Positions 53,192-62,093 of a stretch of DNA of 64,000 nt are shown here, piece after piece. Position 1 is the stretch's first letter, and each line of letters starts with the position of its first letter. Made by a program: the position numbers and the translations under genes. The notes beneath the pieces are model-generated. The model ran no database searches. It was not told where the DNA came from and saw only the letters and a program-made list of their open reading frames with translations. This stretch comes from Candidatus Sumerlaeota bacterium (GTDB lineage Bacteria > Sumerlaeota > Sumerlaeia > JAFGJS01). The DNA lies in contig JAFGJS010000102.1 of NCBI GenBank assembly GCA_016928995.1, positions 1 through 64,000 on the forward strand, written 5' to 3'.

Positions 53192-55521
53192 TGGCGGCGG
53201 GACTGGGAATTTGCCTGCGGCAATCGAAATTTCTTCGTTATGATCTGCCTGCGCTGTTGATCTATCTTGCGGTCGCTACGGCCCTATTCGCGCCGGCCTT
53301 GAATTTTGACCAGGTCCATCTGTTCGGCACGGACACCGTCACGCAGAAGTATCTTTTTTATCAAACTGGTTTTGATTATCTGCGCGCCACCGGGCGGTTG
53401 CCGTTCTGGAATCCATACGTCCATTGCGGCGTTCCTTTTTTGGGCTCGTTCGCATTGTGCCCGTTCTTTCCCACGACCTGGCTGATGGCCCTTGCGCCTT
53501 TCGCGCTGGGTTTCGCGCTGCATTATCTGCTGAGCAATTTTCTGGCCGGCGCGCTGGGCTATGCCGGGCTGGGCTTGATGGGGCGCCGCCGTTTCGCCGC
53601 GTTTGCCGGCGGATTACTATGGCAATTGAACTGCCATTTTTGCACACTGGTTTATCCCGGACATATCGGCAAGTATCCTGCCATCGCCTGCGCGCCGCTC
53701 GTGATCGGCGGCGTCGTGCATGCCTGCCGTACAAAGCATTGGCGTGGATTCATCCTGGCGGGCGTGGGGCTGGCGTTGCAGATCTTCGCCAGCCACGTGC
53801 AGATCGCGTATTATATTATCGGGCTGTGCATTGCGTATGCGGTGGCGCATGCACTGTGGGCCGCGCCCAGGCAGCCTCGCGAGTGGTTGCGGCGCATAGC
53901 CGGACTGGCGTTGATGCTGGGCGTCGGCGCGAGCCTTTCAGCGGTGTTTCTTTTCCCTGCGCTGGAAACGAGCGTACGTTCAGGCCGCGCGGGCGGCGTG
54001 GAATTCGAGGAAGCGACGAAGTCCAGCTATCCGCCGGACGAGTTGTGGGAGTTGATCCTGCCGCTTTACACCGGACACAACGTGCATGCGCCGGGCGACG
54101 AAGAAGAGCCGCCGCGTTACTTCGGGCAGTGGGGTGAACGGCTGGTCAGCGATTATGTGGGTATGGGCGTGCTGCTGTTTGCGTTGCTGGGGTTGCTGCT
54201 GGAACGCCGGATGGAACGATGGTTTTGGCTGGCAGTGATCGGTACGACACTGTTGATGTGTGTGGGCAAATACCATCCACTTTACCACATCCTATATGAT
54301 TGGATCCCGGGTTTGGATCACTTCCGCTCACCGGCCACGATCATGTTTCTCATTCCGCTTGCGCTGGCCGGGCTGGTTTCAATGGGCGTCGAACGATTGC
54401 TCGATGCTGGCGATCTATCGGGCCGCCGTAAGATTTTTTGGATCATATCGGGAACGAGCATCTGGATTTTCCTGATATTGTTTCTGGCAGGTTATCTGCG
54501 TCTTTGCATATTGCCTGATGAAGCTATGCGCGAGTTTTATTTTTTTAATGCGATGGCACGCACGGGCATGGCCGGCCTGGCGTGCGGCGTGACGATGATC
54601 CTGATCGCCGTATTGTTTAGCGGAATGCGTGAGCGACTGATGGCTTTAGCATTGTTCGTGACCATCGCGGCGCTCGACCTCTGGAGCGTGGACCGCATCT
54701 TTGTGCGCACCGCGCCCTTGAAGGATCTGCAGGCGATGCCCGCGCGTTATGCGCCGTTGCGCGACGCCATGCGCATGCGCCTTCGTTCGGGGCCGCAGGA
54801 TCGCGTGCTGATCGCCGGAGGCGAGTTGTCCAACTGGCTGATGATGAGCGGGATCCGTTCGCTGCATGGCTATCATCCCGTGGTCATGCAAAGATGCTCC
54901 CGTTTGCTTGACGCGGGCGGCGGCTCGTATGGTCCGCGCGCCTCGCGGCTGCTTAATCTGCGTTTTGTGGTGGGCGATCCGGGAACACCCGGTTTCGCGC
55001 AGGAATTCCGGCCGGTCGCCGGGATCAAGGGTCTATATGAACACCGCGAGCCTTTGCAATACGCCTGGTTTCCGGAGCGCTTAACGCCAGCGCAGGACGA
55101 TGAGGATTGGTTGCGACAGACAGCGGCGCTGGACGATTGCTACGCCGCTGCGATCACCGCGCTTGAAACTAACGAAGCCGAATTCGGCGCCGCGCAGGAT
55201 TGCGCCGTTCGTCTGTTGAATTTTCAACCGGATGAAATTTCGCTCCGCGTCAAAGCGGACAAGCCGCGTCCGCTGGTTCTGTCGGAACTCTACATGCCTG
55301 GCTGGCAATGCCGGTTGGAAGACGGCGCGGCGCTTCCCATCGAATGCGCCGACTATGCCCTGCGCATGATCCGCGTTCCTGCCGGGATGCATCAACTCAC
55401 CATGCAATACGCGCCGGACTCGTATCGCACTGGCGGATTCCTTTCGCTCGCCACGCTGGCCATGCTTTTCGCCGGTCTGCTAGCGTGTCGACGAAGCGGC
55501 AGTGTGCGTCAATCCGCATAA
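53191..55521 (+). CDS. YfhO-like multi-spanning membrane protein
   Basis: The protein has 776 residues with about 11-12 membrane helices in the first 500. Early on it has FGTDTVTQKYLFYQTGFDYL, RLPFWNPYVHCGVPFLGSF and PFFPTTWLMALAPFALGF, the typical front of YfhO and related GT-C-like proteins, which glycosylate lipoteichoic acid or other surface polymers in Bacillus. A soluble C-terminal part (about 500-750) is followed by a final helix (LSLATLAMLFAGLLAC). LSELYMPGWQCRLEDGAALP resembles the C-terminal beta domain of the family. It starts one base inside the stop of the GHL10-like gene, so the two are made together, suggesting a shared surface-glycan task. Its 3' end overlaps the convergent DUF1854 gene by 13 bases. 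Confidence 0.78.
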   Translation: MAAGLGICLRQSKFLRYDLPALLIYLAVATALFAPALNFDQVHLFGTDTVTQKYLFYQTGFDYLRATGRLPFWNPYVHCGVPFLGSFALCPFFPTTWLMALAPFALGFALHYLLSNFLAGALGYAGLGLMGRRRFAAFAGGLLWQLNCHFCTLVYPGHIGKYPAIACAPLVIGGVVHACRTKHWRGFILAGVGLALQIFASHVQIAYYIIGLCIAYAVAHALWAAPRQPREWLRRIAGLALMLGVGASLSAVFLFPALETSVRSGRAGGVEFEEATKSSYPPDELWELILPLYTGHNVHAPGDEEEPPRYFGQWGERLVSDYVGMGVLLFALLGLLLERRMERWFWLAVIGTTLLMCVGKYHPLYHILYDWIPGLDHFRSPATIMFLIPLALAGLVSMGVERLLDAGDLSGRRKIFWIISGTSIWIFLILFLAGYLRLCILPDEAMREFYFFNAMARTGMAGLACGVTMILIAVLFSGMRERLMALALFVTIAALDLWSVDRIFVRTAPLKDLQAMPARYAPLRDAMRMRLRSGPQDRVLIAGGELSNWLMMSGIRSLHGYHPVVMQRCSRLLDAGGGSYGPRASRLLNLRFVVGDPGTPGFAQEFRPVAGIKGLYEHREPLQYAWFPERLTPAQDDEDWLRQTAALDDCYAAAITALETNEAEFGAAQDCAVRLLNFQPDEISLRVKADKPRPLVLSELYMPGWQCRLEDGAALPIECADYALRMIRVPAGMHQLTMQYAPDSYRTGGFLSLATLAMLFAGLLACRRSGSVRQSA

Positions 55522-55973
55522 GCCCATAGGATCTTGCGGCTTTTTTCATCCATGGTTTCTGGCTCCGGGAAGCGCAGCACAAGGCCTTCGATCCCGCGAA
55601 TGAGATACCCGCCCTGTTGCAACGGTCGCGGCCATTCGTCGTGCTTGGTTTGGAAAGTGATCGGGCCTTGGCGGGTGCGCACCTTCCAGTTGCGGATTTC
55701 ATACTCGTTGTCGATCTCGTCGATGGCTTCGATGTCCAGGATGAATCCGGCTTCCATCAGGGCCTGTTCGATCAACTGGCGCTCCTCAGGCTCCAGATCG
55801 TCCAGCTGATCAATCATCGCCACCTCGTGATCCTTCTCGTCGCAGAGCGAGATGAAGCGGTCTGGCGCCGACCAGGGAAAGGCGCGGCGCACCTTGACGG
55901 CGACGTCTTCATCGTCTTCGCGAATGAGCCAGAGCATCCCGTCGTTTTTTTGTTCGAGTTTCAATGGATTCAT
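55509..55973 (-). CDS. DUF1854 protein, partner of the ABC exporter
   Basis: The protein has 154 residues from the ATG at 55973, nine bases after AAGGGA; an in-frame GTG lies 18 bases upstream. It shows the DUF1854 pattern: VAVKVRRAFPWSAPDRFISL, CDEKDHEVAMIDQLDDLEPE, EYEIRNWKVRTRQGPITFQT and IRGIEGLVLRFPEPETMDEK. I know DUF1854 proteins chiefly beside, or fused to, ABC exporters in bacteria, often near cyanophycin genes; none of those is here. It lies 138 bases after the ABC gene on the same strand, separated by a hexamer-repeat element. Function is unknown, probably a soluble accessory of the transporter. Confidence 0.85.
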   Translation of the reverse strand: MNPLKLEQKNDGMLWLIREDDEDVAVKVRRAFPWSAPDRFISLCDEKDHEVAMIDQLDDLEPEERQLIEQALMEAGFILDIEAIDEIDNEYEIRNWKVRTRQGPITFQTKHDEWPRPLQQGGYLIRGIEGLVLRFPEPETMDEKSRKILWAYAD

Positions 55974-56014
55974 CTTTTTATATCCCTTCACGAGACTGTT
56001 AGCTTCGAAATACT

Positions 56015-56081
56015 ATCGGGATGGGATCGCATCGTTGTCATTTGGATCGATTACGATTTCGATAGCGATCCCGATCCCGAT
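56015..56081. repeat. Inverted pair of hexamer (ATCGNN) arrays
   Basis: Read on the minus strand, 56080 to 56045 holds six hexamers in register: TCGGGA twice, TCGCTA, TCGAAA, TCGTAA, TCGATC (each TCGNNN). On the other side, 56015-56030 (ATCGGGATGGGATCGC) is the reverse complement of 56065-56081 apart from a single missing base. The element lies between the ABC gene and the DUF1854 gene. It copies the plan of the GAGCAA element at 37055-37179 with a different hexamer. Confidence 0.7.
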
Positions 56082-56111
56082 TTTAATTTACACATGAACC
56101 GTCGAGGCATA

Positions 56112-58415
56112 TTACACCGCGTACATTTCGTGCAGTTCATGCTGAAGGTTATGCAGTTTTCGATATACGCCGTCTTCCTTGGCCAGCAGCTCGGCGTGGC
56201 GGCCATGCTCCACGATCTGCCCGTCTTCCAGCACAAACAGCCGGTCCGCCCGGCGCAAGGTGGACAGGCGGTGCGCGACGGCGAACACCGTCCGGCCTTC
56301 GATCAAGCGTTCCAGCGCCTCCTGGATTTTGCGCTCCGTTTCCGTGTCCACGCTGCTGGTGGCTTCGTCGAGAATCAGGATGCGCGGATTGCAGAGGATC
56401 GCACGGGCGATAGACACGCGTTGCCGCTCGCCGCCGGATAGCGTGTGTCCGCGTTCGCCAACGATGGTGTCATAGCCGTTCGGCAATTTACAGATGAATT
56501 CGTGCGCATTGGCCGCCTTTGCCGCAGCCACGACTTCGCTGATGTCCGCATCCGGTTCGCCGTAGCGGATGTTTTCCAGAATCGTGCCGTGAAACAAATG
56601 CGGATCTTGCAACACCATGCCCACCTGCCTGCGCAGATGACCGGTGTCGAGATCGCGCAAATCCACGCCGTCGATCAAGATCCGGCCGGATGACGACTCG
56701 TAGAAACGCACGATCAGGTTCGTCACGGTCGTTTTGCCCGCGCCGGAAGGGCCGACCAGCCCGATCATTTCTCCCGGTTCGACTTCGAAGGAGATGTCGC
56801 GAATCACCGGCCGGATGCCGTCGTAGGCGAATGACACGTTTTCAAACACGACGCGCCCTTGCACCGGCTCCAGACGCACCGCTTCCTGCTTGTCCGTGAT
56901 GTCGGGCTCGGTGTCCAAAATCTCGAACACGCGATAGGCCGATGTCGTGGCGCGGTTCATCATGCGCGTGATCATGCCGATGGTCTCGATCGGCTGGAAG
57001 TACATGCCCATATATAACAGAAAGGCCATGAACGTGCCGATGCTGAGCGCGTTCGGCGCGCCTGCCGGTTGCAGCAGACGCGGAGTCGCGAAAATCCAGA
57101 CGATCAGCGTAATGACATGGAGGCCGAAGATCACTCCCGGCCAGAACTTGGTCCATACGCCATGGATCGCGTTGAATTCGAGCGTGGCGTTTGAGTTGCG
57201 GTCGCTGAAACGGTCGATTTCGAAGTTCTCCTGGTTGAACGCCTTGACCACGCGCATGCCTGGGATGGTGTCGGACAGAACTTCGGTCAACCGGGTCCAT
57301 TTGCGCCAGGCCCGCAGGAAGAGCCGGGACATGACTTTGCTGTGCGCAAAGAACGACCACAGCATAACCGGCACCGGCAGGATCATCAGCGCGCCGAGCT
57401 GCAGATCCATACAAAGCAGCACGGCGCCCAGTCCGAAGAGCATGATCACGGCCAGCGATACCTCCACCATGCCGAAGGCGATGAAGTCCCACAGCCGGTC
57501 GGTGTCATGGCTCACGCGGCTGATGATGCTGCCAGTCTGCTTGCTGGAGTAAAAATTCAGGCTGAGCCGTTGCAGATGCTCGTAGAGTTCCTTGCGAAGA
57601 TCGCGCGCGACCAACTCTCCCAGCACCGCCATCGAGCGCAGGCGCGCATACAGCAGAAATGCGCGCAGGATAAAGGTGACCGCCAGGGCGCCGATCATGA
57701 TCCCCGCGAGCCACAGCGCGTCGCTCCGTTCAAATGCGCCGCCCTCAAAGGGCTTGATTATATCATCCACCAGGCGCTTGGTCAGGTATGGCGGCAGCAG
57801 GCTGATCACGGTCATCAGCGCGGCGCAGATCATGCCGATGGCCACGCGTTTCTTATACGGCTTCATGTAGCCGATCAACCGCCAGACAACCGTCAATTCC
57901 TTGCCCGCGACAGCGGCCTGCGCTTCACGCACGGACTGCGACATCGCCTTGGCGTACAGAGCATCCGGATCTTTTTCCTCAATCGCGTTTTGTGACGTTT
58001 CCGGATCCAGCAGGTACTTGATGTTCTCCATGGCGCGGCGTTGACGATGCGTGTATCGCAGCACGGCCAGCGGCGGTTCGTTCGGATCGCCCTGGATATG
58101 CAAGACTGTGCTGCTGAGTCCTGGAGTCTCTTTGACTGCCTGGATTTTAGCGCGATCAAAGGAATGGACTTCCGGGGCGCCTTTGCCATTCTTTGCCACG
58201 GCGGCGCGGCTGGGGCCGATAGCGATCCAGCGCTGCTCCAGCTGCATGGAGCCATTCAGGTCGGCCATGGCGTAGAGCTGCACGGATTCCCCCGCCCAAT
58301 CTTGCTCGATGCGCATTCGAAGGTCATCCGGGAGTTTGTCCGGCTGATTCGTATAGCGCTTGATGATCTCACGATTGGTGTTTGGTTTTCCGGGTTTGCT
58401 TCGTTTCAAGTGCAT
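56112..58415 (-). CDS. ABC exporter (MsbA-like) with N-terminal extension
   Basis: The protein has 767 residues. The first 180 are soluble and contain QLEQRWIAIGPSRAAVAKNG and LSSTVLHIQGDPNEPPLAVL, a beta-rich, PH-like part. Six membrane helices follow (VAIGMICAALMTVISLLPPY, LALIWLAGIMIGALAVTFIL-type stretches), with YEHLQRLSLNFYSSKQTGSI as the cytoplasmic coupling region. The ATPase has GLVGPSGAGKTTVTNLIVRF (Walker A), TLSGGERQRVSIARAIL (signature) and ILILDEATSSVDTETE (Walker B). It is a fused half-transporter that should form a homodimer. This architecture with a DUF1854 partner is known from cyanophycin-associated transporters; the substrate is unknown. An attenuator-like leader lies upstream. 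Confidence 0.9.
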   Translation of the reverse strand: MHLKRSKPGKPNTNREIIKRYTNQPDKLPDDLRMRIEQDWAGESVQLYAMADLNGSMQLEQRWIAIGPSRAAVAKNGKGAPEVHSFDRAKIQAVKETPGLSSTVLHIQGDPNEPPLAVLRYTHRQRRAMENIKYLLDPETSQNAIEEKDPDALYAKAMSQSVREAQAAVAGKELTVVWRLIGYMKPYKKRVAIGMICAALMTVISLLPPYLTKRLVDDIIKPFEGGAFERSDALWLAGIMIGALAVTFILRAFLLYARLRSMAVLGELVARDLRKELYEHLQRLSLNFYSSKQTGSIISRVSHDTDRLWDFIAFGMVEVSLAVIMLFGLGAVLLCMDLQLGALMILPVPVMLWSFFAHSKVMSRLFLRAWRKWTRLTEVLSDTIPGMRVVKAFNQENFEIDRFSDRNSNATLEFNAIHGVWTKFWPGVIFGLHVITLIVWIFATPRLLQPAGAPNALSIGTFMAFLLYMGMYFQPIETIGMITRMMNRATTSAYRVFEILDTEPDITDKQEAVRLEPVQGRVVFENVSFAYDGIRPVIRDISFEVEPGEMIGLVGPSGAGKTTVTNLIVRFYESSSGRILIDGVDLRDLDTGHLRRQVGMVLQDPHLFHGTILENIRYGEPDADISEVVAAAKAANAHEFICKLPNGYDTIVGERGHTLSGGERQRVSIARAILCNPRILILDEATSSVDTETERKIQEALERLIEGRTVFAVAHRLSTLRRADRLFVLEDGQIVEHGRHAELLAKEDGVYRKLHNLQHELHEMYAV

Positions 58416-58460
58416 CGTTCAGATCCTTTTAATCGTCATCGGCCGGTTTTTTAAAATGAG

Positions 58461-58497
58461 AACGGGCCTTTAGGGTGAATTTTCCTAAAGGCCCGTT
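58461..58497 (-). terminator. Terminator-like hairpin in the ABC exporter leader
   Basis: A perfect 14-base stem, AACGGGCCTTTAGG with CCTAAAGGCCCGTT, has a 9-base loop. On the minus strand it is followed by CTCATTTT, a partial U-tract, 46 bases before the exporter ATG. An upstream copy of CCTAAAGG (58516-58523) could pair with its 5' arm and open it. Confidence 0.6.
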
Positions 58498-58543
58498 GTG
58501 AATAAGTTTCTTGAACCTTTAGGGTGGGCTGACGGTTGAGTTG

Positions 58544-58630
58544 TTATGGGCTGCGGTATGCTTATTGGCCTTCTTTCCAGCAGTAAAGAAGGTCAGTGGC
58601 GCCGATACCGTTCGTCGCAGTCGCCCATAA
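58544..58630 (-). ncRNA. Candidate structured leader RNA (riboswitch-like)
   Basis: Nested stems cover 87 bases: TTATGGGC (58544-58551) with GCCCATAA (58623-58630), TGC with GCA (58617-58619), GGTAT (58555-58559) with ATACC (58605-58609), and GGCCTTCTTT (58567-58576) with AAAGAAGGTC (58585-58594), the last with one G-U pair. The strand is not certain: the minus-strand reading puts it before the hairpin and the ABC exporter, the plus-strand reading 260 bases before glnE. I matched it to no known RNA family. The rest of 58416-58888 holds no gene. Confidence 0.45.
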
Positions 58631-58888
58631 GATTGTATTTGTGGAATGAAGATTTTCATCGGATACAGGTTTTCTGGTTTAAGGTATTAAAAATATTTAT
58701 GCCCGCCGTGTGATGAAATCAAGTTAAAATTTGAGAATTATCGCGAAGAGGCGAAGACCGGTCGATATGATCAGTATTCTTTATAATCGGCGCCTTCCGT
58801 GAGTCGTACGTTTCAGTCTTTGCTGGACGAAGGTTTTGTTTCATTTTATATTTTCACTTGGCATGCAATCTATCGCGGCGAGCGGAAT

Positions 58889-61800
58889 ATGACGTTGGCT
58901 CTGGAGCGCATACGTGAGTGGATCGAAGCCCTGACGCATAACGACGCGGGACGAGCGGAGGCCGTTTTGCGGGAGTCGCCCTGGCATGCGATCAACGGCG
59001 TGATGAAAATTATCAACGGCGTTGTGCGCGCATGTAATGACGCGGAGGCGGGTGCGCTGCTTTTGCATGAGGCGCAGCGAAGCTTCGAGCCTGAGATGTG
59101 TCTGAATAACTGGAGCCGACTATTCGAGCGCATGCCGCCGGAGAAAAGCCGCGAGTTTCTCGCTTCGCCAGAACGCATCCGCGTCGCGTCACAGTTGTTT
59201 TCGTTCAGCCAGGCTTTTGCGGATCGTGTGACGAACGGCGCCGTGGACCTGATCGCCGCACTGACACCGCAAAACCTGGAACGCACATACGGCTTCAATG
59301 ATTATGACGGGCCATTGAGCGAGGCATTGAGCCGGATTCCATCGGGAGATGATCCGCGTCCGGCCGTGCTTGCGTTTCAGCAACAGGAGATGCTGCGCAT
59401 CCTATTGCGAGACATGCTGGGGCTGGCCGATCTGTCTCAAACGGCTGGAGAGATCGCCTTTCTGGCCGGTTCGATCGCGCGTCAGGCTGTCAAACTCTGC
59501 CGCATGGAGCTCGAGGAGCGCTACGGCGAGCCGCAATGGACCGATGAGCACGGCAACCGGCGCTGCGCTCAATACGCCGTGATTGGCATGGGCAAACTGG
59601 GCGGCAATGAACTCAATGTCTCCAGCGACCTCGATTTGATCTTCGTTTACGATCATGAAGGCGAGACAACCGGCGTGGAAAGCGCCGGTCAGCAACGCCG
59701 GATCAGCAATCATCAGTTTTTTGTCCAGCTCTCCGAGCGATTCATCCGCTTCATGATGGCGCAAGGCGGCAGCGGCAAGCTGTATCGCGTGGACGCGCGG
59801 CTGCGTCCGGAAGGGGCCAGCGGACCGCTGGCGCGCTCATTGGAAAGCTATGAGAACTACCTGTTGACGCAGGCTCGCATCTGGGAAAAAATGTCGCTGA
59901 TCAAGGCGCGCGGCATCGCCGGAGAAACCGCGTTGATTCAACGCTGGGAGGCCAGTGTGCGTCAATTCGTCTTCGACGCCAATCCGGTTCAACTGCTATT
60001 GCGTGAAGTGCTGCATTTGAAGGACAGCATCGACAACGAAGTGTATCATATGGGACTGGAGCGCCGCGAAGTGAAGCGCGGCTTTGGCGGGATCCGCGAA
60101 ATCGAGTTTCAGGTCAGCGCGACGCAACTGATTCACGGCAAGCAGAATCTGGATTTCCGCCGCCGCTCGACGCTTGATGCGCTGGAGGTGCTGTATCGTG
60201 CGAAACGCATCCCTCAGGAGAAGTATGATGATTTGCGCACCGCGTACATCTGGCTGCGCACCGTGGAGCACCGGTTGCAGTATATGCACGATCGACAGAC
60301 GCACGTGCTTCCGGAGCCGCCGGGGGAGCTCGAGGCGCTGGCGCGGCGTTGCGGCGTCGAGGCGGAAGGCCGGCACAAAGCGGGCGAGATTTTCCAGCGT
60401 CATCACCGGCATATCATCGAACGGGTGCATGCCTGGTTTGAGGAATTTTTCGGCCCGGCGCAAGAAGAACTGGAGCGCGAAGCCGATCAGGAATTCTGGC
60501 ACTTGCTGCATCGTGAAATCGATCCGAAACAGTGCCAGGCGGTGCTGAAGAAATACGGTTTCAGGGACGCCGGATCGGTGAAGACGATTCGCCGGCTGGC
60601 CTATGGCGCGAGCGACCGTTACATCACGGCGGAAGGACAGCAGTTTTTTGAGCGCATTTTTCCGCGGCTGATGCGCGCATGCAGCGAGGCTCCGATGCCG
60701 GACAAGGCGCTGCTGAACTTCGAGGCGTTTCTGTTTAAATCCGGCGGCATCACTCCGTACTACGGCTTTATCGTCGATTATCCCCCCGTGCTGACGATGC
60801 TGTGCAAAATCTTCGGCTCCTCCGGGCTGCTGTCGAAGATTCTGATTCAGCATCCCGAATACCTGGATTTGCTGGTGCAGGAGGAGAATCCGGATCGACG
60901 CATCGATTCGCCTGAGCGTCGCGCAACGCTGATTAAGAATGTGCTGGCGGCTCGTGTCAGCGAGATTGCGATGAACCGCATGCGCCGTTTCTATCAGCAA
61001 AATCTGCTGCGGATCGGGATGCGTTTTTTGCTGGGGATCACGAACGCGAACGAGGCGGCGGCCGCGATTTCGGATTTGATGCGCGTTCTGCTTGATGCGG
61101 CGCATCAACGCGCCTTTGCGGAATTGACGGCGCGGCACGGCGCTCCGCGGACGGAAGATGGCCGCGATGCGGAAATCGTCACTTTCGGACTGGGCAAGAT
61201 CGGCGCGAGGCAGATGAGCTTCTATTCCGATCTAGATCTGGTTTACGTGTATGACGGGGACGGATCGACCCATAGCGACGAGTCGATCTCCAATAATGTG
61301 TTTTTTTCGCGTCTGGCCGCTCGCGTGCAGGAGTTGTTTACGCATCCGACCGGCGAGGGCAAAATCGCGCCGATTGATCCGCGATTGCGCCCGGAAGGAA
61401 AATCCGGACCGTTGGTCGTCAGCCGGCAGCGTTTCGAGTCGTATTTCGAGTCGGAAGAAGCTCAGCCGTGGGAGTATCAGGCTTACTTGCGGAGCGCGTT
61501 GCTTTACGGCGATGAGAAACTATACCGGCGTTTGCGCGATACGTATTGGCGGCGGGCGATATCGTTGCGCGAGCGTATCGGCTTGGCCCGGACCGTGCGG
61601 GAAATGCGGGACAAGCTGGAGGAATCGGTCAAACTGCCGTCGTGGGCGGAGAGAGGCTTGAAACGCGGCCCGGGCGGGATTGTGGACATTGAATTTCTCG
61701 CTCAATATCTGCAGCTGCGGCATGGGGCGGAGTGCGGAGAACTGGAAGGATTAGCGACGGATGAAACGCTGCGTTTGTGCGCGGAGCGCGGCTATCTGCC

Positions 61801-62041
61801 GCTGGAAGACAGCCTGTTTTTGATTCAGGCGCTGCTTGATCTGCGTATCGTTGAAATGACGAATCGTCTGCTGAATGAATCGGCGGACAACTATCTGCCG
61901 CAGACCGCGGAACGGCAAAATGCGCTGGAGAAGGCGCTCTCGGACCATCAGCTTACGCTCGATGGCATCCGGAACATTATTGAAAAAGTACGGTTGATTT
62001 TCGACAGGTTCCTACCGCAGTCAGGTCTGGGAGAGCATTGA
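58889..62041 (+). CDS. glnE: Bifunctional glutamine synthetase adenylyltransferase/deadenylase (GlnE)
   Basis: The protein has 1050 residues from the ATG at 58889; a GTG 90 bases upstream gives a poorly conserved lead and is less likely. Two nucleotidyltransferase halves are clear. The first has VIGMGKLGGNELNVSSDLDL, VDARLRPEGASGPLARSL and KRGFGGIREIEFQVS. The second has FGLGKIGARQMSFYSDLDLV, IDPRLRPEGKSGPLVVS and KRGPGGIVDIEFLAQYLQ. Each keeps the metal-binding SDLDL. The protein adds and removes AMP on glutamine synthetase in answer to PII and glutamine, tuning nitrogen assimilation. Length is normal to slightly long. A perfect TATAAT (58782-58787) lies about 100 bases before the ATG, but without a good -35. 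No PII or glnA gene is near. Confidence 0.95.
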   Translation: MTLALERIREWIEALTHNDAGRAEAVLRESPWHAINGVMKIINGVVRACNDAEAGALLLHEAQRSFEPEMCLNNWSRLFERMPPEKSREFLASPERIRVASQLFSFSQAFADRVTNGAVDLIAALTPQNLERTYGFNDYDGPLSEALSRIPSGDDPRPAVLAFQQQEMLRILLRDMLGLADLSQTAGEIAFLAGSIARQAVKLCRMELEERYGEPQWTDEHGNRRCAQYAVIGMGKLGGNELNVSSDLDLIFVYDHEGETTGVESAGQQRRISNHQFFVQLSERFIRFMMAQGGSGKLYRVDARLRPEGASGPLARSLESYENYLLTQARIWEKMSLIKARGIAGETALIQRWEASVRQFVFDANPVQLLLREVLHLKDSIDNEVYHMGLERREVKRGFGGIREIEFQVSATQLIHGKQNLDFRRRSTLDALEVLYRAKRIPQEKYDDLRTAYIWLRTVEHRLQYMHDRQTHVLPEPPGELEALARRCGVEAEGRHKAGEIFQRHHRHIIERVHAWFEEFFGPAQEELEREADQEFWHLLHREIDPKQCQAVLKKYGFRDAGSVKTIRRLAYGASDRYITAEGQQFFERIFPRLMRACSEAPMPDKALLNFEAFLFKSGGITPYYGFIVDYPPVLTMLCKIFGSSGLLSKILIQHPEYLDLLVQEENPDRRIDSPERRATLIKNVLAARVSEIAMNRMRRFYQQNLLRIGMRFLLGITNANEAAAAISDLMRVLLDAAHQRAFAELTARHGAPRTEDGRDAEIVTFGLGKIGARQMSFYSDLDLVYVYDGDGSTHSDESISNNVFFSRLAARVQELFTHPTGEGKIAPIDPRLRPEGKSGPLVVSRQRFESYFESEEAQPWEYQAYLRSALLYGDEKLYRRLRDTYWRRAISLRERIGLARTVREMRDKLEESVKLPSWAERGLKRGPGGIVDIEFLAQYLQLRHGAECGELEGLATDETLRLCAERGYLPLEDSLFLIQALLDLRIVEMTNRLLNESADNYLPQTAERQNALEKALSDHQLTLDGIRNIIEKVRLIFDRFLPQSGLGEH

Positions 62042-62072
62042 AATTCGATCCGCTAAATATCCGCATGCGGAA

Positions 62073-62093
62073 ACGGAAAAATCACATTTCCGT
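62073..62093. terminator. Small hairpin between convergent glnE and STAS genes
   Basis: ACGGAAA pairs with TTTCCGT over a 7-base loop, overlapping the STAS stop codon. A perfect 10-base palindrome, CCGCATGCGG, lies just left of it (62061-62070). They may serve as a two-way stop in the 40-base gap. Confidence 0.3.

Noticed and set aside
58544-58630. Structured RNA as small SRP RNA
   Set aside because: The conserved SRP apical loop and AGCAGCC-type core are missing on both strands, despite similar length.
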